DNA from: Rhizobium anhuiense
GTDB lineage: Bacteria; Pseudomonadota; Alphaproteobacteria; Rhizobiales; Rhizobiaceae
Reading direction: 5' to 3'
NCBI RefSeq assembly: GCF_003985145.1
Contig: NZ_ML133521.1
Location: forward strand, 558,001 to 622,000
DNA: 64,000 nucleotides
Shown in pieces: positions 56,901 to 64,000 of this stretch. The notes beneath the pieces were generated by a model. That model saw only the letters and a program-made list of their open reading frames with translations. It was not told where the DNA came from and did not search any database. Numbering within the stretch: position 1 is the stretch's first letter; each line of letters starts with the position of its first letter. A program made the translations under genes and the position numbers.

Positions 56901-59453
56901 TCGTTGCACCTCCGCGTCGGCCGGATGCGGCGACCAGTCGACGCCGAGATACCGCCTCAGATATTCGAGACCGACGTCTGCGGAGCGGCTGGTTTGCCCG
57001 AGCGCAGCATAGAGATCAATGCGCAGGCAGGCGACAGCAGCCTGGTCGTCGGCGCCGACAGCACAACTGGAAAGCTGGGCTAACCGGCCCTCCGCATCCG
57101 GCAGAGCGCCAAGCAGGAACTCGCATTCGGCCCGGTTCAGTTCAAGCGCAAACGCCAGTTGGTGCTGGCGCTGCCACCGGTCTTTCGAAAGCATCATCGT
57201 GCCAGCAACGAAATAGCTCAGAGCGGAAGCGTATGCCGTCGAGGCCTTGGCGCGCTTGCCGGCCATCAGATTAAACTCTGACAGTTGCTCGCGCTCCTTA
57301 GCCGAGTTGATCAGTGCGGCTCCGCGATTAAGCTGGCTGACAATCTCGAAGACATGATCGTCAATCCGCTCCGGCGTAGTATTCGCCGCAAGTCGTCTGC
57401 CTATGCGAAGGTGTAACTCGCCGCGTCGATCCTCCGGGATCAGCGAATAGGCGGCTTCCTGAACGCGATCGTGGACGAACCGGTACGTGCCTGCCAGACG
57501 CTCGAGCAGTTCATGAGCGACGGCAGGCCACAAGGCCCCGGCGACTTGCTCCTCCGGGATCCCGAGCACGAGTGAAAGCACCCTGATATCTGCGGTGTTT
57601 CCAAGACAGGCGATCTGCTGCAACGCCTCCCGCGTTTCGGGCGGCTGACGCGCGAGCTTGCCGACCATGAGATGCACGACGTTGTCGGTGTATCCCATGG
57701 AGTGAATGCGGCTGAGATCCCAGGACCAGCATGCCGCGCGATAGTCGAAAGCGAGCACTCCCTCTTCGGCGAGCGAAAACAGGAACTGACGGACGAAGAA
57801 CGGATTGCCGCCGGTCTTGTCGTGCATCATTCGGGTGAGCGGGGCCGCACGATCAGGCTGACAGTGGAGCGTATCCGCGATCAACTGCTGGAGATAGTCC
57901 TCAGTGAGCGGCGCAAGCGTGATCTCCGCGACCTTGCCGCCCGCGGTCTTGATCACGTCAAGCGTCCGCATCAGCGGATGGGCGGCAGTGACTTCGTTGT
58001 CGCGATAGGCACCGATCAGCATGAGGTGTTGCAGATCCGACCGGGTCAGCAGATCCTTAAGCAGATCGAGCGTCGCTCCGTCAAGCCATTGGAGATCGTC
58101 GAGGAACAGCGCCAGCGGATGTTCGGGCCGGGCAAAGACACTGATGAACCGCCGGAATACCAGTTGGAATCGTCGTTGCGCGTCCTGTGGTGGAAGTTCC
58201 GGGACCGGCGGCTGGTCGCCGATGACGAGCTTCAATTCGGGGACGAAATCGACCATCAGCTTTGCGTTCGGTCCCAGCGTCTCGCTCAGCGCCTCGCGCC
58301 ACGGTGCCAAATCCGCCTCGCTCTTGGCGAGGAGCCCTTTCAGCAGACCCTGAAAGGCCTGCGCCAGGGTCGCGTAGGGGATGTCCCGTTTGTACTGGTC
58401 GAACTTGCCGGACGCAAACAGCCCGCGCGGCGGCACCAGTACCTTGTGGAGTTCGTTGACCACAGCCGACTTTCCGATGCCGGAATAGCCAGAGACCAGC
58501 ACTAACTCCGGCGCCCCGCCCAGCACCACACGGTCGAAGGCAGCGAGCAAGGTTTCGACCTCATGCTCCCGCCCGTATAGCCTTTCGGGGATCAGCAGCC
58601 GGTCTGCGATATCGCGCTCGCCGAGCGGGAACGCCTCAATCCGCGATTCCATTTCCCATTGGCTGAGACAGCGCCTCAGATCGTGCTCGACGCCGCCTGC
58701 CGTCTGGTATCGTTCCTCGGCCGTCTTGGCGAGCAGCTTCATGACGATGGCCGAGACTGCCGGTGAAACGTCCGCCGTCCGCTCCTTGGGCGACATCGGC
58801 TGTCGTGCAATGTGGCAATGCACCCATTCCATCGGGTCGGAAGCGGCAAAGGGCAGGCTCCCGGTCAGCATTTCGTAAAGTGTCACGCCGAGCGCATAAA
58901 GGTCGCTGCGGGAGTCGATCGAGCGGTTCATGCGCCCGGTCTGCTCGGGGGCCATATAGGCAAGCGTTCCCGCAACCACTTCGGGCGGCTCGAGCGCTTG
59001 CCGCTCGCGGGATAGGCGTGAGGCAATGCCGAAGCCGGTTAGCCGCACCTCGGCGCACGTGCCCGCTACCAGGATATTGGCCGGTTTGATGTCCTTATGG
59101 ACCAGGCCGCGCTGGTGGACTCTGCCGAGCGCAGCGGCGATGCTGATCGCTAGGCGCAAGAAAAGTCCGGTTTCCATTGCCGCTCCGAGCCGGCGGGCGA
59201 GCGGCTCGCTGCCCGGATCTTCAAGCACCAGCATGGTCCGGCCGCCCTCGCGCACCAACTCAAGCGGTCGCACCGCCCACGCGCTATCGAGCTCATCCTT
59301 CAATCCGTATTCATGGTCGAGGCGGCCGAGGCTTGAAGGCGTCGGATACTCGAGGGCCGAAATCACGACCAGAACCGGGTTCCACGTGCCGTCGGCACCC
59401 AGGCGCCGTTGCCTGTGGAACACGCGATCACCGTCCTCCCAAAGAACCTCCAA
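53916..59453 (-). CDS. Giant hybrid: Ser/Thr kinase-like, AAA ATPase, GAF, PAS and histidine kinase
   Basis: 1845 residues. Kinase-like domain about 1-270: catalytic loop H119-K-D121-IKPAN126 and APE168-170, but DFG is GFG (G140) and no VAIK lysine is visible. AAA/signalling NTPase about 290-600: Walker A GYSGIGKSA with Lys328, Walker B LALFLDDLQWLD. A long helical, TPR-like middle follows (600-1260), then GAF (about 1290-1450), PAS (about 1470-1590), and a histidine kinase with His about 1610 in ASIAHEVNQPLAAS, N box NLIMNAIEAM and G box GMGLAICRS. The layout matches known trifunctional sensor kinases. The FixJ regulator at 60168-60803, upstream on the same strand, is the likely partner. Confidence 0.93.
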   Translation of the reverse strand: MEVLWEDGDRVFHRQRRLGADGTWNPVLVVISALEYPTPSSLGRLDHEYGLKDELDSAWAVRPLELVREGGRTMLVLEDPGSEPLARRLGAAMETGLFLRLAISIAAALGRVHQRGLVHKDIKPANILVAGTCAEVRLTGFGIASRLSRERQALEPPEVVAGTLAYMAPEQTGRMNRSIDSRSDLYALGVTLYEMLTGSLPFAASDPMEWVHCHIARQPMSPKERTADVSPAVSAIVMKLLAKTAEERYQTAGGVEHDLRRCLSQWEMESRIEAFPLGERDIADRLLIPERLYGREHEVETLLAAFDRVVLGGAPELVLVSGYSGIGKSAVVNELHKVLVPPRGLFASGKFDQYKRDIPYATLAQAFQGLLKGLLAKSEADLAPWREALSETLGPNAKLMVDFVPELKLVIGDQPPVPELPPQDAQRRFQLVFRRFISVFARPEHPLALFLDDLQWLDGATLDLLKDLLTRSDLQHLMLIGAYRDNEVTAAHPLMRTLDVIKTAGGKVAEITLAPLTEDYLQQLIADTLHCQPDRAAPLTRMMHDKTGGNPFFVRQFLFSLAEEGVLAFDYRAACWSWDLSRIHSMGYTDNVVHLMVGKLARQPPETREALQQIACLGNTADIRVLSLVLGIPEEQVAGALWPAVAHELLERLAGTYRFVHDRVQEAAYSLIPEDRRGELHLRIGRRLAANTTPERIDDHVFEIVSQLNRGAALINSAKEREQLSEFNLMAGKRAKASTAYASALSYFVAGTMMLSKDRWQRQHQLAFALELNRAECEFLLGALPDAEGRLAQLSSCAVGADDQAAVACLRIDLYAALGQTSRSADVGLEYLRRYLGVDWSPHPADAEVQREYDRIWLQLGSRAIKDLIDLPLMSDPASSATLDILARLVGAVWHTDANLACMAICLAVNLSLERGNSDGSCYHYVSLGYIAGPRFGDYEAGFRFGQLGCQLVEKRDLKRFQARTYKDFGAHVIPWTRHVRIGRDMLRRALEIADQSGDLTFAGYSYASLNSNLLAAGDPLMEVQHQAETGLAFAQKVQFQFVVDLTSAQLGLVRTLRGLTRKFGSFDDDGFDEFEIERRFSENPNLAEICYFVRKLQARFFAGDYEAAVDASLRAQRLPWSSVAHFEETPEHHFYGALARAACCDDAVADQRARHTEALVLHHRQLQIYAKNCPENFENRAALVGAEIARLEGREIDAVRLYEQAIRAARANGFLHHEALAYELAARFYALGGFEDFTRLYLRNARGCYLRWGADGKVRQLDQLYPDLRGDERSPAPTSTIGAPVEQLDLATVIKISQAVSGEIVLQKLIDTILRTAVEQAGAERGLLILPRGGESRIAAEATTCGEAVAVQMLDAIVTEFTLPQSLLRYILRTNETVVLDDAAAQNPFAADPYICRHRARSIVCAPLLNQGQLTGVLYLENNLAPRVFAPARIAVLKLLASQAAISLENTRLYRDLAEREAKFRRLVKANIIGIIIWDIEGRIFEANDAFLRMLGYDREDLASGRLSWTDLTPVEWRDRDARTVAELKMMGAVQPFEKEYFRKDGTRLPVLIGGALLEEGRNEGVSFVLDLTERRQAEEALRESEEALREVQGQLAHANRVATMGQLTASIAHEVNQPLAASLTNAQAALRWLGTHPPNLEETTQALGRIVENANRASDVIGRIRALIKKEPARKELFDLNEAIRHVIALTSSEVLRHGVTLQTEFAAGLPLVEGDRVQLQQVILNLIMNAIEAMSSINEEERELLISTGADASGTVVVRIRDKGPGLDPQTVDRLFEAFYTTKSSGMGMGLAICRSIIEAHGGRMWATAGEPRGAVFLFTLPLERDETAGAKHADQMAMLGN

Positions 59454-60167
59454 ACTCCCATCTCCACCAACGCGTTTCGGAGATCCGTCCGGTCAAATTG
59501 GCCAAAGCGAGCACATATGACGAACCGCAACCACTTCCTCACTTCTTACCACATCTCGCCTGCCCGTCCCAACAACGAGGCCATCACCCGCCCGGTCGAT
59601 ACGTGGTCCACCTCTAGGAAAGACCGCCCAGCGGCTGCTGGGCGGTCGGGCGGGTCGTGGACCCGTAGAGCTTCGGATGGAGGGAGCGCCGAAGCTTGGT
59701 GGTAGCAACGGGGGGATTCGCTACCTGTCTCGCGAGGCAACGACTAGTCTAGCGATGGAAGGGACGACGCGACATTATACTGTGGTTTCGCTTTGCGATA
59801 CCTTGGAATACCGGCACGGACACCCCTCAGCAGAACTTCTGCTCAGCGACTCATGTCGGCGAAGTCATCCTGGCCCGCAATGACTGGGGCGATGGTCTGC
59901 TCCTCTAACCCCGCGCATGGGTGCCGTCAGTTCGATTCGGTGTCGGTTTCCGTGTTGGAGTCGAAAGTGTCTTGCAGGGACTGAGGCCAAAAAGAAGCCT
60001 CCCGCGGGTGGGAGGCCAAGGCGGGCCGATCGGTAGCGATCCGGCCTGGGAGGAGGGGGAAATGAACGCGCACCATAGAGGAGGGCTTCCGCAGGGGCTA
60101 TTGGCCACCAGGAAGGATCGATTACCAATGAGCGGGGGATGACCTATACGCGCAGCCAAGACCTTTA
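59454..60167. other. Intergenic region with hairpins, no clear gene
   Basis: Holds a perfect 11-bp hairpin (59622-59632 with 59637-59647, 4-base loop, no T-run) and the terminator at 59989-60016. A 26-codon plus-strand ORF at 60062-60142 has a very strong GGAGGAGGGGG site, but its start lies close to the terminator and its residues are not convincing. Nothing else is supported. Confidence 0.45.
59989..60016 (-). terminator. Rho-independent terminator after the FixJ-type regulator
   Basis: On the minus strand GCCTCCC, a 6-base loop, GGGAGGC, then TTCTTTTT. It lies about 150 bases beyond the regulator stop at 60168, so the regulator is transcribed apart from the giant kinase gene. Confidence 0.75.
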
Positions 60168-60803
60168 TCAGTTCGTTTGAGTCTTTCCTGGCGCGAGCAT
60201 CAGCTTGTCAGCCATACGCGCGAGTTCGGGCAGGGATCTGGTGCCCATCTTCTGCATGACCTGGCTGCGGTGAACCTTCACGGTAATCTCGCTGACGCCT
60301 AGAGCGCTGGCAATCTGCTTGTTGAGCCGTCCTGTCACCACCAAAGCCATCACCTCGCGCTCCCGTGGGGTCAGGCTAGCGAAACGAGTGCGCACCGTCG
60401 CCAGCGCCTTTTCATTTTCAAGCCATTCGCGGTCGCGCGCCAGGCCGATGTGAATGGCGTCGAGCAAGTCCTGGTCTCGGAACGGTTTCGTCAGGAACTC
60501 GACCGCGCCCCCTTTCATCGCTTTGACAGACATGGGGATGTCGCCGTGCCCGGTGATGAAGACAATCGGCAACTGAATGTTTTCTCTCGACAGCTCGAGC
60601 TGAAAATCAAGACCGCTTTGTCCCGGAAGCCGGACATCGAGTACGAGACAGGTCGGTCCATCGGGTCGCCCGGACGTGAGGAAGTCGCCCACGGAAGCGA
60701 GGAGGTTGACGGCAAAGCCGACCGAACGCAGCAGACTCCCAAGCGCCTCCCGGACCTCGGGGTCATCATCGATAACAATGATGGTCGCTAGCGCCTCGGT
60801 CAA
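60168..60803 (-). CDS. FixJ/NarL-type two-component response regulator
   Basis: 211 residues. Receiver with IVIDDDPEV, phospho-acceptor D56 in CLVLDVRLPGQSG and Lys in FLTKPFRDQDLLDAI; LuxR-type helix-turn-helix in LTPREREVMALVVTGRLNKQIASALGVSEITVKVHRSQVMQKMG. The start is TTG 60803, fixed by an in-frame stop two codons upstream and the lack of any ATG before the receiver. It is the probable partner of the giant kinase and closely resembles the regulator at 34672. Confidence 0.92.
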   Translation of the reverse strand: MTEALATIIVIDDDPEVREALGSLLRSVGFAVNLLASVGDFLTSGRPDGPTCLVLDVRLPGQSGLDFQLELSRENIQLPIVFITGHGDIPMSVKAMKGGAVEFLTKPFRDQDLLDAIHIGLARDREWLENEKALATVRTRFASLTPREREVMALVVTGRLNKQIASALGVSEITVKVHRSQVMQKMGTRSLPELARMADKLMLAPGKTQTN

Positions 60804-61351
60804 TCGTCAGAACCCGCAATGTGAATCGACGTTGGCATAATTTACTATCTACGCCTATTGGCCACGAGATGAGTAAACGAATGCCGAAATCGGGTTTCCT
60901 TTCGCACGCCACCATGCGCGATAATCACCCCGGCCACAAGGGTGGATGCCGGCGGCCGCAAACGGCGTTTTGCGCATCGTGGAGCGGCCAGCGTCGCCGG
61001 CGAACGAACCTTCTGTCGGGGCGCGTCGGTTGGTTCGGGTAGAGTAGGCAGCCTGCAGGACGGCTCTCCACCCTTTCGGCGCGGGCACATTCGAGATGAC
61101 CGTCCTCCAACCCACATTTTATGCATTAACGAACTTGCCACGCGTATGGCTCTGTTTTCGCAGCGCGCGTCGGTCTCCTCATTTCCATGTTCCGCGCGTT
61201 CACATTCCCAATCCGTCGCAGAACTGTTTAGACAGCGTATACGAGCGTATAGCTTGCGGTGCCTTTGTCGCCGCCCGATAATAAGTCCATCCAGCAATTT
61301 GCCATAACGCCATTTAGGCGCGACGCCCATCGGCGAAGTCGGGAGGCGGCG
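60804..61351. other. Divergent intergenic region, no gene seen
   Basis: Separates the FixJ-type gene from the lone receiver gene. The ORFs here are Arg/Pro-rich shadows on both strands. GTTC-N5-GTTC at 61189-61201 is not a LexA box (spacing wrong). No clear promoter seen. Confidence 0.4.
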
Positions 61352-61747
61352 GTGCCAACCAAGAAACCTCTGATTGCGATCGTCGACGACGACGAGTCGA
61401 TGCGGGAGGCTATCAAGGGGCTCATAAGGTCGATGGGATTTGACGCCGAGACCTTTTCATCCGCGGATGATTTCTTGAGATTCCCTGATATCCGCCGCAC
61501 GGCCTGCCTTGTGACTGACATCAATATGCCCGGAATGAGCGGGCTCGATCTGCACCACCGGCTGGTCGCGCTGGGCAAGAGCGTTCCGACTGTTCTGATC
61601 ACCGCCTTTCCGGAAAAGAATGTGCGCGCGTCTGCGTTGGGCGCGGACGTCGTCGGCTGCCTGACAAAACCGTTTGGCGAACAGATTTTGCTTGATTGCA
61701 TCCGTTCTGCGCTAGTTCTCAATAGCGAGGGCGAAAGCGGTTCGTGA
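61352..61747 (+). CDS. Single-domain response regulator (receiver only)
   Basis: 131 residues from GTG 61352 (GGGAGG upstream; the frame is open from GTG 61259 but that part is not conserved). It is a complete receiver: acidic pair IVDDDES, D56 in CLVTDINMPGMSG, Thr in VLITAFPE, Lys in CLTKPFGEQ. There is no output domain, so it acts by protein-protein contact or as a phosphate sink. Its closest relatives by eye are FixJ receivers. It lies 548 bases from the FixJ-type gene, in the opposite direction, so may serve the giant kinase. Confidence 0.88.
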   Translation: MPTKKPLIAIVDDDESMREAIKGLIRSMGFDAETFSSADDFLRFPDIRRTACLVTDINMPGMSGLDLHHRLVALGKSVPTVLITAFPEKNVRASALGADVVGCLTKPFGEQILLDCIRSALVLNSEGESGS

Positions 61748-61928
61748 GGTCGGAAATTCCAACGGAATTTCACATCAGACGGCTTCGACGAAACTCCGAC
61801 CTCTCAGCTTCGATCTGCCGCAAGCAGGTCAAGGGAACTTAGGCGAGGGGCGGTACCACTGGCAGGCGCGGGAACGCCGGTGCGGAGCGCATCCAATCTA
61901 AAACCGACCGCGTCACATCTAATGTGAC

Positions 61929-63020
61929 CTAAAACGCGAGCTGCAACTGCGGCGTCGCTTCAGATCTGCGCCGCTCCAGCGAAGACAGCGACACGCCGAG
62001 CAGACGGATGCCTTTTCGCGGCGGGAAGATTGGCGCGAGAAGCATATCGACCACCTCCTCAAGATTGGCAATTGCTGGCAGTGCTGACGGAACTGTCTTG
62101 CTACGGGTGATCTGGCTGAAGTCGGCATACTTGACCTTGAGCGTCACCGTCTTGGCGCCGATTTCATTGGCCTCGCAATAGCCCCAGACCTTTTCGATCA
62201 GCGACTGAAGCCCGTCGCGCGCGGGTTCATAAGAATGGATGTCGGCAGAGAAAGTGTCTTCCGCACCGACGGATTTCCGCACCCGGTCCGGTCTGACCTG
62301 GCGATTGTCGATGCCGCGGGCGATGCCATAAAAATACGGCCCTGACTTTCCGAAATGTTCGACGAGGAAGTCGAGCGTTTTCTCCTTCAGGTCCGCTCCC
62401 GTTTCGATCGCGAGCCGATGCATCTTCTCGGCCGTTGCCGGTCCCACGCCATGGAATTTCTTGACGGGAAGCTGTTCGACGAAGGCGGGGCCGTTCTTGG
62501 GGGTGATGACGGCCTGGCCGTTCGGCTTGTTGAGGTCGCTTGCCATCTTGGCCAGAAACTTGTTGTAAGAAATTCCCGCCGACGCGTTGAGCCCCGTCGC
62601 CGCCTTGATCCTCGCTCGGATCTCTTCGGCGATCTCGGTCGCAATCTCCATGCCCTTCAGGTTTTCGGTGACGTCGAGATAGGCCTCGTCGAGCGACAGT
62701 GGCTCGATCATCGGCGTGTATTCGGCGAAAATCGAGCGGATCTGCAACGACACGGCTTTGTAAACATCAAAGCGCGGCTTGACGAAGACAAGGTCCGGGC
62801 ATTTCCGCTGGGCGGTCACCGAAGGCATGGCGGAATGGACGCCGAATTTGCGTGCCTCGTAACTGGCGGCCGCCACGACCCCGCGGGCAGCAGGACTGCC
62901 GACAGCAACCGGCACACCTCGCAGCTCCGGATTGTCGCGCTGCTCGACCGATGCGTAGAAGGCATCCATGTCGACATGCACGATCTTGCGCGGCCGTTCG
63001 CGGTTGTCTTCGCCTGTCAT
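61929..63020 (-). CDS. dinB: DNA polymerase IV (DinB)
   Basis: A 363-residue Y-family translesion polymerase. VDMDAFYASVEQRDNPELRG holds the first catalytic Asp, and SLDEAYLDVTENLKG the other two acids. The helix-hairpin-helix thumb (NKFLAKMASDLNKPNG, KFHGVGPATAEKM) and little-finger part (TVTLKVKYADFSQITRS) are intact. Shorter than E. coli DinB only in the C-terminal end, which here is a plain QLQLAF; the clamp-binding motif QL-x-LF-like is present. It starts 3 bases after the small Cys-rich gene. A small dyad (61912-61928) follows its stop. Confidence 0.94.
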   Translation of the reverse strand: MTGEDNRERPRKIVHVDMDAFYASVEQRDNPELRGVPVAVGSPAARGVVAAASYEARKFGVHSAMPSVTAQRKCPDLVFVKPRFDVYKAVSLQIRSIFAEYTPMIEPLSLDEAYLDVTENLKGMEIATEIAEEIRARIKAATGLNASAGISYNKFLAKMASDLNKPNGQAVITPKNGPAFVEQLPVKKFHGVGPATAEKMHRLAIETGADLKEKTLDFLVEHFGKSGPYFYGIARGIDNRQVRPDRVRKSVGAEDTFSADIHSYEPARDGLQSLIEKVWGYCEANEIGAKTVTLKVKYADFSQITRSKTVPSALPAIANLEEVVDMLLAPIFPPRKGIRLLGVSLSSLERRRSEATPQLQLAF

Positions 63021-63023
63021 TAT

Positions 63024-63287
63024 CTAGCTTCCATCAGCAAGACCATCACTCAAACATGGGAAGTGTGCTCCACACTTGTCACCTCGCGGCGTCTGCATCC
63101 GCTCGCAGCCCATGGCCATGCGCCGGCGGATTTCCGCGAAGGTGACGCTTGCGCCAAACGCTTTGACCAACAGTTTGCGCTCATGTGTACAATGGCGATC
63201 GCAGAGGAGGCATATGAGTTCGACCACCGGGACCTGGTGATCTTGCAGTCTCGGGATCGTATCTTCCACAAGCCGCGTTCGGCGCAT
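63024..63287 (-). CDS. Small cysteine-rich protein cotranscribed with dinB
   Basis: 87 residues from ATG 63287 (AGGA upstream; ATG 63311 is in frame). The first third is variable, then VELICLLCDRHCTHERKLLVKAFGASVTFAEIRRRMAMGCERM and the end DKCGAHFPCL show seven Cys and three His in a zinc-ribbon-like pattern (C-x2-C ... C ... C-x5-C). I recall similar small proteins of unknown function in rhizobia. It ends 3 bases ahead of the dinB ATG, so the pair share a transcript. Confidence 0.65.
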   Translation of the reverse strand: MRRTRLVEDTIPRLQDHQVPVVELICLLCDRHCTHERKLLVKAFGASVTFAEIRRRMAMGCERMQTPRGDKCGAHFPCLSDGLADGS

Positions 63288-63313
63288 CCAAAAATATTCC
63301 TGTCTCAACATCC

Positions 63314-63335
63314 GATTGAATCCGCTGGCGATTTT
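63314..63335 (+). repeat. Dispersed 22-bp repeat, copy 2
   Basis: Identical to 14474-14495. This copy lies upstream of imuA, between the dinB-side gene and the LexA box. Confidence 0.65.
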
Positions 63336-63398
63336 TATCTTTTGTACCGGCGCTCAACTTCAGCGGGTCATATGCGCATTGACTCATTTATCTCTTCG

Positions 63399-63413
63399 GA
63401 ACAAATACAGAAC
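63399..63413. promoter_or_regulatory. LexA (SOS) box between dinB and imuA
   Basis: GAAC-N7-GAAC on the plus strand equals GTTC-N7-GTTC on the minus strand, the alphaproteobacterial LexA site. It lies 42 bases before imuA, at a position where TTGACT (63379-63384) would be the -35 element, and 112 bases ahead of the small dinB-side gene. It may control both directions. Confidence 0.75.
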
Positions 63414-63454
63414 ATATTGCTGTTACTCAAGCCGAAAACGGGTTGCCCGAGATC

Positions 63455-64000
63455 ATGAAGTCAGCCGTCGCCCCAAACGCCGTCCTCGACGGGCTGCGCG
63501 AGCAGATCGCGCACCTGGAAGGCGCCGGTCGGCGCAGCCGAGGCGTTTTGCCTTTCGGTGTCGCGCAGATCGACGAGCGGCTTCCGGGTGGTGGATTGGC
63601 CTATGGCGCGCTGCACGAATGCGCCGGCGGCGGGACCGGCACCGTCGACGGGGCGGCGGCCGCCCTGTTCGTGAGCGGGATTGCCGCCCGTACCAAAGGC
63701 AAGGTCGTCTGGTGCCTGACACGTCCTGACCTGTTCTTCCCGGCCTTGGCGCAGGCGGGTCTTCATCCGAACCGGGTCGTCTTCGTCGAGTCCGACAAGG
63801 AGGAGGACGTCCTTGCCAATATGGAGGAGGGCCTTTCATACGGCGGCCTCGGGGCGGTGATCGGCGAGATCGTCCGGCTGCCGATGGCCGCGTCCCGGCG
63901 GCTGCAACTCGCAGCCGAGAAGAGCGGCACGATGGCGCTTGCAGTGCGGCGGTGGCGACGGCAGACCGAGGCCAGCGACTTCGGCCAGCCGACGGCGTCG
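63455..64000 (+). CDS. imuA: ImuA, SOS mutagenesis protein, 3' truncated
   Basis: The first 182 codons; the gene runs off the window. A RecA-like fold: LPFGVAQIDERLPGGGLAYGALHECAGGGTG (degenerate P-loop) and VVFVESDKEEDVLANMEEGLSYGGLGAVIGEI. This is the ImuA protein that works with ImuB and DnaE2 in SOS-induced mutagenic repair of alphaproteobacteria, so imuB and dnaE2 are expected just outside. The LexA box is close upstream. Starts before ATG 63455 are not needed; the translated beginning is MKSAVAPNAVLDGLREQIAHL. Confidence 0.88.
   Translation, partial: MKSAVAPNAVLDGLREQIAHLEGAGRRSRGVLPFGVAQIDERLPGGGLAYGALHECAGGGTGTVDGAAAALFVSGIAARTKGKVVWCLTRPDLFFPALAQAGLHPNRVVFVESDKEEDVLANMEEGLSYGGLGAVIGEIVRLPMAASRRLQLAAEKSGTMALAVRRWRRQTEASDFGQPTAS

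Noticed and set aside
59622..59647. Perfect 11-bp hairpin as a terminator
   Set aside because: No T-run on either strand and no gene ends close by; it may be chance or an mRNA leader structure.
60062..60142. 26-codon ORF with a very strong Shine-Dalgarno
   Set aside because: The purine-rich run may be chance in GC-rich DNA, the product has no hydrophobic or conserved pattern, and there is no promoter.
60801..60834. AAC-N17-GTT near the FixJ-type gene start as an EcfG promoter on the minus strand
   Set aside because: The far end reads GTTGG, so the minus strand lacks GGAAC.
61189..61201. GTTC-N5-GTTC as a LexA box before the lone receiver gene
   Set aside because: Spacing is 5, not 7.
62355..63458. 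367-codon plus-strand ORF
   Set aside because: Antisense to dinB and its partner gene, both with clear conserved motifs.

Overview
The window reads as DNA of a rhizobial alphaproteobacterium, most likely genus Rhizobium or a close relative. The reasons are the thiCOSGE operon behind a TPP riboswitch, LexA boxes of the alphaproteobacterial type, GGAAC-N17-GTT promoters of the EcfG/RpoE2 general-stress type, FixJ-like regulators, ribose-type ABC uptake genes, and codon use rich in G and C at third positions. I see no replication, rRNA, tRNA, IS or CRISPR features. The many small catabolic, transport and regulatory modules separated by decayed sequence suggest an accessory replicon (megaplasmid or chromid) or an accessory chromosomal region.

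Layout. 1-2018: end of an aromatic catabolic operon (flavin phenol monooxygenase, cut by the window edge, then an intradiol hydroxyquinol-type dioxygenase). 2496-13282: single genes: AI-2E-type permease, phospholipase D-like protein, TSUP exporter, DUF72 protein, small conserved protein, AlkB-like dioxygenase, thioredoxin-reductase-like flavoprotein, small exported protein, aldehyde dehydrogenase. 13381: LysR gene divergent from the dehydrogenase. 14612-21029: a sugar operon (isomerase, ABC binding protein, ATPase, permease, RpiR regulator, PfkB kinase) with a perfect 12-bp dyad operator candidate in front. 21062-25278: MFS transporter with a frameshifted small ORF ahead of it, methyltransferase, one-chain aconitase X. 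25722-27289: an unusual minus-strand group of three exported Gly/Ser/Thr-rich proteins, one with eight VGTG repeats, plus a 24-residue membrane microprotein, behind a general-stress promoter. 27655-32343: short-chain dehydrogenase, acetyltransferase and two paralogous alpha/beta hydrolases, one exported, flanking a flavin-pocket protein. 32775-36116: three-PAS histidine kinase with FixJ regulator, then a FitAB/VapBC-like toxin-antitoxin pair with a visible promoter and operator. 36201-38232: two AraC regulators. 38363-46703: an aromatic/quinone detoxification-like cluster with a LysR regulator. 46932-51571: riboswitch-controlled thiCOSGE. 51870-53915: two small genes in largely empty DNA. 53916-61747: a giant Ser/Thr kinase-like/AAA/GAF/PAS/histidine kinase, a FixJ regulator and a lone receiver. 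61929-64000: dinB with a small cysteine-rich partner, divergent from imuA across a LexA box.

Themes. Stress dominates: I find four good EcfG-type promoters (7001, 8944, 11265 and 27351). The one at 8944-8970 is symmetric and could fire in both directions. Two of the four precede genes for small exported proteins, so the best candidate for an undescribed system is the general-stress-driven exported repeat-protein operon at 25722-27375. Promoter and operator calls rest on reading the bases; no expression or homology search was possible.
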